From the NCBI GenBank assembly GCA_943736015.1, contig OX031062.1:1160501-1224500 (forward strand): 64,000 nucleotides of DNA, given 5' to 3'. The notes beneath the pieces were generated by a model. That model was not told the origin of the DNA, searched no databases, and saw only the letters and a list, made by a program, of their open reading frames with translations. The stretch's first letter is position 1. Each line of letters starts with the position of its first letter. This DNA comes from Tridacna crocea (Eukaryota > Mollusca > Bivalvia > Cardiida > Cardiidae). The translations under genes and the position numbers were made by a program. Shown piece by piece: positions 49,939 to 60,360 of this stretch.

Positions 49939-50167
49939 GTAACCCTTTACTCCATAGATATTCATTTCTTCGCATTGCCTGTAGGAGCCTTTGGAAAACA
50001 TTGTGGCAAAAGGTGAAATTGCTCATAACGAGCAATTTTACCTTTTGCCACAATGTTTTCTACACTATCAAAAGGTGTCATATACACATAAGAAACGGCT
50101 TCATCCTTGCTGTTATTTAGGGTCATTTAGAGATACCATAGAAATGCCTTATGGGGTAAAAGGTTAA
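49939..50167 (-). mobile_element. TTAA MITE, subfamily B
   Basis: 229 bp; left end GTAA, right TTAA. Stem GGTGAAATTGCTCATAACGAG with one tip mismatch. Confidence 0.9.
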
Positions 50168-50207
50168 AGGTTTTTTTTGGGGGGGGCAAATACACAAGTC
50201 CTTTATC

Positions 50208-50269
50208 GGAGAGTGTATGTAAAAGATCAGAATGCATGTTCTGTGCAGTCTGATCTTGATCTACACTGC
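50208..50269. repeat. GATCAGACTGCACA-type palindrome
   Basis: AAGATCAGAATGCATGTTCTGTGCAGTCTGATCTTGATCTACACTG. Confidence 0.7.
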
Positions 50270-50509
50270 AAAAGGTCAGTCAGTCAGGCTTTCGCAGCCT
50301 AAGGGTTATGCATAAAGAAATCTAAGCTGATGCATACTCCTCACATTTTGTGATGAGAGGCTTATCAGACAAACAGATAAGGATGATGTTATTTCAAGCA
50401 CTCAGGATGGGGCTGTCATGAAAAGTTGTTTCTATTTTTAGTTGTGATTGGGTACCTGGATAAAACTTCCGCACATCACTTGTTATCCTCTTTACTGGAC
50501 GAAAACATT

Positions 50510-50826
50510 TTGGTTGATTGATTGATTGTATGTGTTTAATGCCGTTTTCAACACTATGTCAGTTATATTGCAGTGGCCTGTGCACCTATTCATGCTTTAG
50601 TGGACTTTCTTTTACCAGTACTCCTTACAGTATTCTTTCGAGCCACTGGCTTCTCTCCCACAATACCTTCGTCCAAATAATGGTCAACTGCAAGATACGA
50701 ATGAATCCTGTCGCAATATTACCATCAGCAATCCCGGGAAATGAATTGACAGTGCCAGAGATCAAACCAGTGACCTTCTGTTCACAAGTCCTGTATGCTA
50801 CTGACTGAGCTACTGGGCTCAGCACC
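50510..50826 (-). mobile_element. tRNA-derived SINE, complete, minus strand
   Basis: Minus strand: GCCCAGTAGCTCAGTCAGTAGC (A box-like), CTGGTTTGATCTC (B box-like), body and tail; the tail is at the low-coordinate end (TGTTTAATGCCGTTTTCAACA). The only full-length SINE in this orientation. Confidence 0.82.
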
Positions 50827-50935
50827 CCATAATTATACATAAGGGGAAAACTTTCAGTCTGGAAAAAATACTCAAATAATTACTGTAATTGTAGGGGCTG
50901 CTTTTGTCCACAGTATCAGAGCAAGTTGACAACAT

Positions 50936-51164
50936 TTAACCCTTTCCCAAACGACAAACTTTTGGACTAGACCAAATTGAAAGTATTTGCAGAGGACAAT
51001 TCAACTCTATCTGAAAAGATGATTTCTGTCTATGATAGGGTAGAAAACATTGTGGAAAAAGGAGAAAATGCTGGTTACCAGCATTTTCTCCTTTTCCCAC
51101 AATGTTTTCAAAAGGCTACTATTCGAGACACGTAAAAACCAGGGATTGTTTGGGAAAGGGTTAA
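50936..51164 (+). mobile_element. TTAA MITE, subfamily D
   Basis: 229 bp, TTAA both ends; right TTAA shared with next. Confidence 0.92.
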
Positions 51165-51368
51165 ATCTTTACCATACAATCCCAACCCTGAGAAAGACAA
51201 ATTTCTATACTTATGTTGTTGTCTGCAAATGCTTTCATATTGGACTGGTCTACAATTTTGTTGTTTAGTAACGCAGTTGCTGGTCACCAGCATCTTCTCC
51301 GAACAGTGCTTTCAAAAACTGTCCTTCTCTGGATTGTTATAAGATGGGATTCTTTGGCAAAGGGTTAA
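51161..51368. mobile_element. TTAA MITE remnants joined back to back
   Basis: Reverse copy lacking its hairpin (to about 51272), then a right half with stem tip GTTGCTGGTCACCAGC and short arm to TTAA at 51365. Confidence 0.7.
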
Positions 51369-51503
51369 TTGATAAGGGAAACTGGTTGATCTCCAACAGA
51401 TTTTGATGTGTCAGATTAGGCTGATGTTCTTACATACAAGCATATTACAGTATCCTGCATATTGCTCCAGGGTCTTGCTTACCTACAAGTGAATTGGCCC
51501 ATC

Positions 51504-51731
51504 TTAACTCTTTACCACACGAGAAATTTTGGACTCATCCAAATTGAAAGCATTTGCAGACGACAAAATAAAGGTGACTAAAGAATTGAAATTTGTTCTG
51601 GGAAGGGTAGAAAACATTGTGGGAAAAGGAGAAAATGCTGGTCACCAGCATTTTCTCCTTTTCCCACAGTGTTTTCAAAAGGCTTCTTTCTCAGGGGCGT
51701 CAAAAGTAGGGATTGTGTGGTAATGGGTTAA
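51504..51731 (+). mobile_element. TTAA MITE, subfamily A
   Basis: TTAA both ends; stem tip changed from GGTTACC to GGTCACC. Confidence 0.92.
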
Positions 51732-51766
51732 ACCATGTAGAGCATTTCACAGCTGGAGAAACTTTT

Positions 51767-51830
51767 GCAGCCAGTCTAGATCAATATCAGACTGCACAAA
51801 ATGTGTAGTCTGATCTTTTATTTAAACTGC
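51767..51830. repeat. GATCAGACTGCACA-type palindrome
   Basis: CTAGATCAATATCAGACTGCACAAAATGTGTAGTCTGATC. Confidence 0.65.
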
Positions 51831-51926
51831 CTACTTCCCTTAAACACTACAGACAAAAATGACCATGATATTGTTCCTGTTTGGGTTTTTATTTCTAAAC
51901 TGAAAATGTTAAGTTTATTTGGCTTT

Positions 51927-52157
51927 TTAACTCTTTACCACATGAGAAAATTTTAGACTGGTCCAAATTGAAAGCATTTGCAGACGACAAAATAAAAGTG
52001 ACTGAAAAATTGAAATTAGTTCTGGGGAGGGTAGAAAAAACTCTGTTGGAAAAGGAGAAAATACTGGTTACCAGCATTTTATCCTTTTTCCACAGTGTTT
52101 TCAAAAGGCTTCTTTCTCAGGGGCATCAAATGTAGGGATTGTGTGGTAATGAGTTAA
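51927..52157 (+). mobile_element. TTAA MITE, subfamily A
   Basis: TTAA both ends; outer stem AAAACTCTGTTGG mismatched. Confidence 0.88.
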
Positions 52158-52160
52158 GGA

Positions 52161-52381
52161 TTAACTGTTTGTCAAAGACAGAATTGTGGACTGGACCAAA
52201 TTCAAGCATTTGTAAATGACATAATAAATGTAGTTGAATTGATTTTCGACCTTGATAGATTGAAAAGATAGTGAGAAAAGGAGAAAATGGTGGTTACCAT
52301 CAAATTCTCCTTATCTTACTGTTTTCAAAAGGCTTTCTCCTTTGGGCTGTCAAAACTAGAGATTCTCTGGTAAAGGGTTAA
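52161..52381 (+). mobile_element. TTAA MITE, diverged
   Basis: Starts 3 bp after the previous element; tip ATGGTGGTTACCATC is paired; TTAA both ends. Confidence 0.8.
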
Positions 52382-52389
52382 CTTTGTAA

Positions 52390-52770
52390 TCATCTGCACT
52401 TAGATGTTACAGTGCCTTCTGGGTCGGGCACTAGGAATGTTAGACCTCAATATCAAGGTTGATCTTGTTCTGAATGTTGTTTCAAAGGGGACAGTGTAGA
52501 TTAAAGATCAGTCCGCATGTTATGTGCAGTCTGACCTTGATCTCTATTGGTTTTACCGCAACTCTAGTTGTAAAAATGGATTAAGTTTATTTGATGCTCT
52601 ATTATTTAAACTAATAAACATCTGCACTAAGATATTACAGTGCCTTCTGGGTCATGCTCTAGGAATGTTAGACCTCACTATCAAGGTTGATCTTGTTCTG
52701 AATGTTGTTTCAAAGGGTACAGTAAAGATTAAAGATCAGTCTGTATGTTTTGTGGAGTCTTAACCTACAT
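52390..52770. repeat. two-copy tandem repeat, period about 228 bp
   Basis: ATCTGCACTTAGATGTTACAGTGCCTTCTGG...GTTTCAAAGGGG occurs at 52390 and again at 52618. Each copy ends with a GATC-type palindrome (ATTAAAGATCAGTC...). Confidence 0.82.
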
Positions 52771-52804
52771 GGCTTTATAGGCAACTAATGTTGTAAAAAG
52801 CTTG

Positions 52805-53034
52805 TTAATTCTTTATCCAAAGACAAACTTTGGACTGGACCAAATTGAATATACTTGCAGACAATAAAATACTTAATTACATGTAAATCTAATGATGATT
52901 TTTTTTTAACCAGTAGAAGTCAATGTGGCAAAAAAAAGGAAAATGCTGATTACCAACATTTTCTCCTATTCCCATAAAATTTTTAAAAAACAATCTTTAA
53001 AAGGATCGTTAAAACTTGAATTGTAAAAGTAATG
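52805..53034 (+). mobile_element. degenerate TTAA MITE
   Basis: TTAATTCTTTATCC left end, decayed stem, joins next element. Confidence 0.68.
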
Positions 53035-53214
53035 CTTTACCAAACAATGACAAATTTTAAAACTCTAGTAATAAAAGCTATGGGAAGGGTAGAAAATATT
53101 GCTGGAAATGTAGAAAATATTGCTGGTTACCAGCATTTTCTCCTTTTCCCACAATGTTTTCAAAAGGCTCCTACCTCAAGATTGTCAAAAATTGTCTGTG
53201 TGGTAAAGGGTTAA
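53031..53214 (+). mobile_element. TTAA MITE, left arm rearranged
   Basis: GTAGAAAATATTGCTGGAAA is partly duplicated in place of the left stem arm. Right TTAA. Confidence 0.75.
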
Positions 53215-53248
53215 GAGAAATGCTGGGTAAGGTAAATGAGAACACTGA

Positions 53249-53474
53249 TGAACTCCTTACCACTTGAAAAATTTTAGCTTCTTCAAGTTCAAAGCATTGT
53301 ATACAATAAAATTGAATATGTCTGAAACGATAATTTTTGCCTCAACTGTGTTGGAAAAATTGCGGGAATAGGAGAAAATGCTGGTTGGCAGCATTTTCTC
53401 CCTTTCCCTAAATACTTTCAAAAGCTTTCTTTTTCATGGTTATTAAAACTTGGGATTATGTGGTACAGAATTAA
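53249..53474 (+). mobile_element. TTAA MITE, diverged
   Basis: Stem tip GCTGGTTGGCAGC; left TGAA, right TTAA. Confidence 0.72.
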
Positions 53475-53656
53475 ATGGTATTTTCAATGGATTGCACACA
53501 AGTATAGTTATAGGAAGTTGGCTGCCTTTCAAAGTCCATTGTTAAATAATGAAAGCCGGTACTGGATCTTAACTCAGGTAATTAAAAGCAATAGATTTCC
53601 ATTTGGAGAATGAAACTTGGTGGTATAAATTTCTAAGTTGATCACCAAAGTTTTCA

Positions 53657-53831
53657 TTAACTCTTTGCCACACAGTCCTGCCTTTTAACGGAAATGAGAC
53701 ATGCCTTTTGAATACATTGTGGGAAAAGGACAAAATGCTGGTAACCAGCATTTTCTCCTTTTACCACAATGTTTTCAAAAGGCGTCTTTCTCAGGGTCGT
53801 TAAAAGTCAGGATTGTATGGAAAACCATTAA
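53657..53831. mobile_element. symmetric TTAA MITE, short arm on both sides
   Basis: 175 bp, TTAA both ends. CAGTCCTGCCTTTTAACGG left and CGTTAAAAGTCAGGATTGTA right are complementary short arms around an intact hairpin. Confidence 0.85.
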
Positions 53832-54389
53832 TAAGATCTTTAACCTTTCTTTCTGTACTCTCACCGTGAATGTAAATTTGAGTTAACTTGCAGTTTTTTC
53901 TGCTGCAAAAGTTTCTCCAGGACTGCAGATTTTTACCTGTGAGGTAATGGGAAGGCTAAAGCTCAGGTAGAATCAGGCATGGTATATGATCATGCTATAT
54001 CAGTATCTGCAATCTGTTTCAAAATATCTCAGTGAAGGTGGGTAGAGAAGTTACTGATATGAGAAACCTGTATATTCTGCAGAATCTATCTCGAGATAAG
54101 GTCTTTGGGCATCAATTCCCAAATGTTGTTTGCTGTGGCACTGGAAAATGGGCCTGTCTGGAATGTTTACAGCATTTTTGTTTTCTGATTCTAGAACTTT
54201 GCAACATTTTTGAGTTATTAGTCGTTTAGATTTTAAATATATCTAATATAAAACAAATTTCTCTGTCTTTTTTTCAAGGCTTGCTCCCTTAGTAGATTTT
54301 CTAATTTTAGCTCGGTAAGAAAAATAATTTATGTGTATTTATCATTTTCCAAAAATGCCTGTCTTAAAGTCACTACTGAAGGTTTACCA

Positions 54390-54605
54390 GCATTTCTTAC
54401 CAAACAGTAACATTTTAGACCTGTCCAAATAAAAAAACATTCACAGACAACTGCAAAGAAAAAAGTGAATAAATTATCAAAATTTATTTTGGAAATGGTA
54501 GAAAACACTGACGAAAAAGGAGAAAATGCTGGTTACCTGCATCTTTTCTGTTTCCCACAATATTTTCAAAATGCTCCTTTCTCAAGGTTGTTGAATCACT
54601 GGGTT
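54390..54605 (+). mobile_element. degenerate TTAA MITE
   Basis: Long arm AGACCTGTCCAAATAAAAAA, decayed stem, no right terminus. Confidence 0.6.
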
Positions 54606-55194
54606 TATTTCTAGGCATACCAGTGATTTGAAATTAACATTTTGCTATATAAGTGAAATCACTTTTGATTGGAATGCGGAGTCGTCAGAAATGTTCCATT
54701 AATCAAGAAAGTTCAGGAACGGTACCATGATTCATACTGTGTGTAAGAAGTAGGGGTGTACAGTTTGGAATGCATAACCCTTGAAGGGTCTTTCGCAAAT
54801 AAAGTTGCCTCTGCAGATAGCATAGATCAAGATCAGACTGCACAGTATCTATAGTTTAATCTTTGATGTACACTGTCTGCTTTCCAGAAACGGTACTGTC
54901 AAAAGCAATTGTGATATTTTGAGTTATTTGGGTTTTATTTTTAGACATCAACGTTTGGTTAGTATATTTGGTGTGCTAAGGATTTACTCTTTCCCTACTG
55001 TTGATAACACCAGAAGCTTTTGTGGACAATGTAGATCAAGATCAGATTGCACATTCTGTGCAGTCTGATCTCTGATCTGCACTGTCCATTCCTTTATCTT
55101 TGATTAAGGGGCCATAATATCTCTTTATCTGCCAGTGGAACTATATCTACAGCCAATGAAAAAGTGGAAATCATTTTACTTGGCAGTGTAGGAG
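54606..55194. other. intron stretch with two GATC palindromes
   Basis: Copies at 54812-54881 (second arm decayed) and 55023-55088 (GTAGATCAAGATCAGATTGC...GTGCAGTCTGATC, well paired). Nothing exon-like. Confidence 0.6.
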
Positions 55195-55418
55195 TAGACT
55201 CTTTACTTAATGATAAAATTTTAGGCTGGTCCAAATTGAAAGCACTTGCAGACGATATGATAAACGCGACTCAAAAATTGAAATTTGTTTCCAGCAGGGT
55301 AGAAAACATTGTGGGAAAAGGAGAAAATGCTGGTTACCAGCATTTTCTCCTTTTTCCACAATGTTTTCAAAAGGTTTCTATCACAGGCTTGTAAAAACCA
55401 GGGATTGTAAAGGGTTAA
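55195..55418 (+). mobile_element. TTAA MITE, subfamily A
   Basis: Left TAGA, right TTAA. Long arm has TTTCCAGCAGGG like the copy at 39104; the short arm is A/D-mixed (GTAAAAACCAGGGATTG). Confidence 0.82.
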
Positions 55419-55717
55419 GTAAGGTGGTATTCCAACTATCTTCCTGGAAGGTTATCCTTTCTGCATTTTCGTGGCACTTTTGAAATTTTCAAGGACATTT
55501 CTGTGGTTGTTGTTGATCAGAAAGCAGAATAATACTGGTTTTTTATTGGGAAAAGATTTTGAAATTATTGCAACAGCGTATTTGTGTATCTGTGTGTGAT
55601 TTTGATTAATAATTGAGATGTCGATCCGATCTGTGAATATAACTACAAGTAAGTCTGGTGTGGTTACCTTTCTTATTGTTTTGGCTTAGAATATCTTATA
55701 CAATTTGGGTATATGTT

Positions 55718-55783
55718 GTTGACTGTGTAGATGGAGATCAGTTTGCACACAATGGACAGCCTGATCTTGAATCTACATTAAGA
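55718..55783. repeat. GATCAGACTGCACA-type palindrome, diverged
   Basis: GTAGATGGAGATCAGTTTGCACACAATGGACAGCCTGATCTTGAATCTAC. Confidence 0.65.
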
Positions 55784-55839
55784 ACTTTTTTTTTTAGATA
55801 TTCTAGTCAAATATTGTATCTTTGTATCTGTGACTTTGA

Positions 55840-56066
55840 TTAACCCATTACCACACAATCCCTACTTTTGATGACCCTGAGAAAGAAGCCTTCTGAAAAC
55901 TCAGTGGGAAATGGAGAAAATGCTTGTAACCAGCATTTTCTCCTTTTCTCACAATGTTTTCTACCTTTCACAAAACAAATTTTAAATTTTTATCTACTTA
56001 TTTTGTCTTCTGACAATGCTCTTGATCTGGACAAACCTGAAATTTTGTCGTTTGGTAATGAGTTAT
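55840..56066 (-). mobile_element. TTAA MITE, subfamily A
   Basis: Left TTAA, right TTAT shared with next. Confidence 0.85.
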
Positions 56067-56293
56067 CCCTTTACTCCATAGATACTCATTTCTAAGCATT
56101 GCTTGTAGGAGCCTTGGAAAACATTGTGGCAAAAGGTGAAATTGCTCGTCACTAGCAATTTCACCTTTTGCCACAATGTTTTCTATGCTATCAAAAGATG
56201 TCATATACTCATAAAAAACGGCTTCATCCTTGCTATTATTTAGGGTCAATTAGAGATACCATAAAAATGCCTAATGGGGTTACAATGAGTTAA
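56063..56293 (-). mobile_element. TTAA MITE, subfamily B
   Basis: Stem GGTGAAATTGCTCGTCACTAGC; left TTAT, right TTAA. Confidence 0.87.
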
Positions 56294-56385
56294 GACTTGA
56301 GATGACCATTAGGTCAGTGAATATAATTACAAGGAAGGATTGCATGGTTTACTGTTTCTTTCTATAACTTTGGTAAATTATGTTG

Positions 56386-56442
56386 TTAACTGTACAGATC
56401 AAGATCAGCTTACACACAATGTACAGTCTGATCTTGGTCTTT
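56386..56442. repeat. GATCAGACTGCACA-type palindrome, diverged
   Basis: ACAGATCAAGATCAGCTTACACACAATGTACAGTCTGATCTTGGTC. Confidence 0.65.
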
Positions 56443-56642
56443 TTATGCAAATTAGGTAGCATGATTTGATATGGGATGTAGAATAGAGACCGGTCTCTTG
56501 GCTCTTTATGAGACAGGATAAAGGCTTTTGCTGTTCTTCTTTTCTCACCTTTATATAGGCAAATTTTATCATTTGTGCTATAACATGTTATCTAAAAATG
56601 CTTTTGATAGGGACAGAAATACAGTTTTTGGGTCTGCTAGAG

Positions 56643-56872
56643 TTAACCCTTTACCTTGCAATCCTGATTTTTAATGACCCTGAAAAAGAAATCTCTTGAA
56701 AAGATTGTGGTAAAAGGAGAAACTACTGGTAACCATCATTTTCTGCCTCAGCCACAATGTTTTCTACCCTTTTAGAAAAATCCTTAATTTGTGCCACATA
56801 TGATTTAAATTGTGGTCTGCAAAAGCCTTCACTTTCAATAAGTGTAAAACATTGTCATTGGTAATGAGCTCA
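56643..56872 (-). mobile_element. TTAA MITE, diverged
   Basis: Left TTAA; stem arms GTGGTAAAAGGAG versus CTGCCTCAGCCAC; right end decayed. Confidence 0.75.
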
Positions 56873-56884
56873 TCTTTTGGGTTA

Positions 56885-57094
56885 CTAAACTCTTTAACAC
56901 TTATTTAAAATAGTAGACTTATCCCAGTTGAAAGCTTTTTGCAGACAGTAATTTAATTGTCTTTGATAGGATAGAAAACATTTGGGAAAAGGAGAAAATG
57001 CTGGTTACCAGCATTTTCTCCTTTTCCAAAAATGTTTTCAAAAGACTTCTTCCTTAGGATTGTTACAAGTCAGGAATGAGTGGTAGAGGGTTAA
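56885..57094 (+). mobile_element. TTAA MITE, subfamily A
   Basis: Left CTAA, right TTAA; good stem. Ends 58 bp before exon 13. Confidence 0.82.
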
Positions 57095-57152
57095 TTGGAT
57101 AATAAGTGATTGAAGACAAGTTTGTACGATGAAAATATTTTTATATTTACAG

Positions 57153-57281
57153 GTAGTCCATTCAAGTTCCACGTAGATGCTGTCAACAGTGGCTTTGTCA
57201 CGGCCTACGGTCCAGGTTTAAGTCATGGTGTCGTCAATGTGCCAGCTGAATTCACCATAGTTACCAAAGATGCTGGTGCAG
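57153..57281 (+). CDS. FLN: filamin exon 13: end of repeat 16-like, first half of repeat 17-like domain
   Basis: Forty-three codons, acceptor TATATTTACAG|GT, donor GCAG|GTAGGT, phase 1 both sides. [13 protein letters not shown] closes repeat 16; [20 protein letters not shown] and [10 protein letters not shown] open repeat 17. [15 protein letters not shown] is a near-diagnostic string of vertebrate repeat 17, the domain that in human filamin A binds glycoprotein Ib-alpha and other partners; partner binding here is not inferable. Confidence 0.95.
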
Positions 57282-57401
57282 GTAGGTTTGGGGAAAAATA
57301 AATAATTTTTTGATGTCCTTAGTTACCCAGATATTCTTCATTTTGTTGAATACATTTATTAGACTTAATACATATTGTTTAAATTTCTTCTCAAACTATT
57401 G

Positions 57402-57618
57402 AATTATTCACCTATTGCCAGAAAAAAATACAGATATGGTATAAAATCAAGCCTTAGAAATTTGCATTTGAAAAAAATGTGAGACAAGGAGAATATTCTA
57501 GTAACCAGCATTTTCTCCTTTCCAACAATTATTTCTACCACTCCCATAACAAATTTTTTGTCTACAAGTTCTTTCAATTTGGACAAGTGTTGAATTTTGT
57601 TGCTTGGTAGAGAGTGAA
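57402..57618 (-). mobile_element. degenerate TTAA MITE
   Basis: Stem GAGACAAGGAGAATATTCTAGTAACCAGC and long arm fragments; termini decayed. Confidence 0.62.
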
Positions 57619-57659
57619 GTATTTATTAGAAGAATACAGCTCTGTATGTGTCAGGGCTA

Positions 57660-57888
57660 ATAACTCATTACCACACGAGAAAATTTTGGACTGGTCCAAA
57701 TTGAAAGCATTTGCAGACGACAAAATAAAAGTGACTGTGAAATTAAAATCTGGTTTGAGAAGGGCAGAAAGCACTGTGGGAAAAGTAGAAAATGCTGGTT
57801 ACCAGCATTTTCTCCTTTTCCTATAGTGTTTTCAAGAGCCTTCTTTCTCAGGGGCGTCAAAAGTAGGGATTGTGTGGTAAAGGGATAA
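57660..57888 (+). mobile_element. TTAA-family MITE, subfamily A, flanked by ATAA
   Basis: 229 bp with ATAA on both sides (AATAACTC left, GGGATAAG right). Stem GTAGAAAATG against CATTTTCTCC. Ends 22 bp before exon 14. Confidence 0.88.
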
Positions 57889-57910
57889 GATTTATTTCTG
57901 GACTTTGTAG

Positions 57911-58084
57911 GTGGATTATCCCTGGCCATTGAAGGTCCCTCGAAGACTGAGATTAAATGTAAAGACAACGAAGATGGTACATGCACTGTCACATATCTGC
58001 CCACAGCACCTGGAGAATACAACATCACCGTCAAGTTTGCAGACAAGAACATCTCTGGATCACCTTTTGTTGCCAAGGTTACAG
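57911..58084 (+). CDS. FLN: filamin exon 14: second half of repeat 17-like domain
   Basis: Fifty-eight codons, acceptor GACTTTGTAG|GT, donor TACAG|GTATGT, phase 1 both sides. [59 protein letters not shown] follow vertebrate repeat 17 almost strand for strand. All filamin landmarks (EGPSK, DGTC, PGxY, SPF) are intact, so this is under strong constraint despite a MITE ending 22 bp upstream. Confidence 0.96.
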
Positions 58085-59023
58085 GTATGTTACCAGAATT
58101 TTATTTTCTATAGAAATAAAATATCAAGTAATATCTTAAACCTTCAAGTGCTAGAACCAGCAAAAGTTAATTTTCTTGACATGTAGAATATTATCAATCT
58201 GCACAGAACATGAAGTCTGATCTGAATCTACTATGTAAGAAATGGATTAGAACAAAAAGAATTATTCGTCATCGTTCTTTTGGCTTGAAGATTGGGAAGC
58301 AATAAGTAAGAAACAATAATATTGGGTTTTCAGATGGATACAAAATTTCGAAAACCTTGTCGTTTTGGGCTTATTGTTTCTTATAACTTGACCCGATAAA
58401 TGGTACTCGTTGTTGAAATACTGTACTTAAGATTTATTGTTGTGGGAGACAATATAATAAGGGTTTCCATTTAGTAAGAAAAATGTCAGAATCAACTAGT
58501 AGAAGGTTTTTCCAGGACAAGTGGGATTACAGAAGGGCAAATGCTGCTTTGAAGTCTTTTGACCAGCACAATGACTGCCTTTTCTAGATTTATTCGATCT
58601 CTGAATATTTTGGCTGATTTTCACAGAAGGATAGGCTTATATTGTAATATCAATAGTCTAATGGTTAAAACAGTAAGGAAATAGGAGTAGTTGTTTTCCT
58701 CTATGGAACTTGTATAAAGAATAGGCTGCTGATTAAAGATTGAAATATTTCCCCTAGATTCAGTGATAGATTACTAATGTCAGTTAAGAATGAATCACTG
58801 AATCCTGCAAATTCTTCAAGTTTGAATCACTGCTATCAGTGTTGTTGTGGATTGTTCTCTCGAACACTTGACAAGTTTGCAGATTTCACACCTGGATTGT
58901 GGGACTAAAATTTCAAATGAGATTTAGATCATAAACTATTTATAGAACTTTTCTATTGTAACTTCAAAATTCCTACAAGAAATATCAGGGAGATGGACAG
59001 ATGTACCATTTCAATTGTAACTC
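58085..59023. other. unannotated intron stretch
   Basis: Weak GATC palindrome near 58186-58240. No MITE for over 900 bp, one of the longest gaps in the window. Confidence 0.5.
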
Positions 59024-59250
59024 TTAACCACATACCACACAATTATAATTTTTAATGACCTTTAAGTAGAATCCTTTTGAAAACATGATGGAAAAAGGAG
59101 AAAATGCTGGTAACCAGCATTTTCTCCTTTTCCAACAATGTTTTCTATCCCATGAAAGACAAATCATTATTTTAGTAAGGGGTAACTTGTTCTCTGCAGA
59201 TGCTTTGAATTTGAATCTGTCCAAAATTTTGTTGTTTTGTAAAGATTTAA
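59024..59250 (-). mobile_element. TTAA MITE, subfamily A
   Basis: TTAA both ends; 7-bp insertion near the left terminus (TTAACCACATACCACAC). Confidence 0.85.
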
Positions 59251-59274
59251 AGTGCTTTTCAGCACTCTAGTTAC

Positions 59275-59335
59275 CTATGCTGACAGCATGGATGAGGATC
59301 AGACTACAGTCTTATCTTTGATATACACTGTCTTC
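59275..59335. repeat. GATCAGACTGCACA-type palindrome, diverged
   Basis: GATGAGGATCAGACTACAGTCTTATCTTTGATATACACTGTC. Confidence 0.6.
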
Positions 59336-59484
59336 TTTACTGGAAAATCCTTGACATTGCTATTATTTGGGTTTATATTTAGACTCAAATTGTCTTCTGG
59401 GTTTATATTGGGCTCAATGGGTTAACAAAAGTATCTTACCTATTGAAACTTCATCATTCTGCTGATCCACTATTGAATATTTAG

Positions 59485-59570
59485 TTTTGAAAGTTGTGTC
59501 AGGACTGGTGTGAGAAAGCCAAGAAATATGTAGGTTCGTTCAGTGCTGTGATATGAGCTATGTGCTTTAT
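59485..59570 (+). mobile_element. SINE fragment
   Basis: CAGGACTGGTGTGAGAAAGCCAAGAAATATGTAGG and GTGCTGTGATATGA, truncated at the next MITE. Confidence 0.6.
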
Positions 59571-59789
59571 TTAACCCTTTACCAAACAAGCCCTTGTTTT
59601 TACGTGTACAAGTCTTTTGAAAACATTGTGGGAAAAGGAGAAATTGCTCGTAACGAGCAATTTCTCCTTTTCCCACTGTTTTCTACCCATTTAGATAACT
59701 TTCTGCCATTTTTATCAAATTTGAAATTGTTGTCTGTAAACTCTTTGAGTTTGGAAGAGTCTAAAATTTGTCGCTTGGGAAAGGGTTAA
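59571..59789 (-). mobile_element. TTAA MITE, subfamily C
   Basis: TTAA both ends; short arm lost 9 bp (ACGTGTACAAGTC); right stem CCCACTGTTTTC shortened. Confidence 0.88.
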
Positions 59790-59951
59790 ACAGTGCTTAA
59801 CTTCAATACAACAGCAATAAGTGGTAGGGTGCAATATGTACTGGACATTCCTGTACAATTATATGAATGCAAAATACCTTCCTGATCACAATAATATTAG
59901 AAATCTTACCTTGAAATGTGGTTTACAGGAATTTCCCAAAGTAATCATATA

Positions 59952-60120
59952 ACTACAGTTAAACCTGTATTAAGAGACCACCTGTTTTAAAAGACCTCTG
60001 TTCAGATACAACCCTTCATACATTAACCTAAAATATAACCTGTATTTAAAGACCACCTGCTGTAAGAGACCAATTTCAGTACTTCCCTTGAGTGGTCTCT
60101 GAATACAGGTTGTACTGTAT
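59952..60120. mobile_element. TACAGTTAAACCTGTATT inverted-repeat MITE
   Basis: Ends ACTACAGTTAAACCTGTATTAAGAGACC and GGTCTCTGAATACAGGTTGTACTGTA are inverted repeats, with inner AGAGACCACCTG copies. TA-flanked; resembles widespread invertebrate Tc1/mariner-like MITEs (inference). Confidence 0.7.
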
Positions 60121-60360
60121 TGTCATGATTTATGAATTCTATAACAATTACTGTATATAATTATGTAAACCCTACTGCTAGACAGACATATTATATTTAA
60201 GCAGCAAAAAACCTTCAGTATAATTACTAGAATTTGAGATCTGGACCTGATCTAAACTCCCTTCAAAAGCAAGTAGAATTGTACACACTATGCCAATGGG
60301 GTCATAATACTTTCAGCATTTATGTATTTAGATACAAGCCAGCCTCAATAAAAGGGGAGT

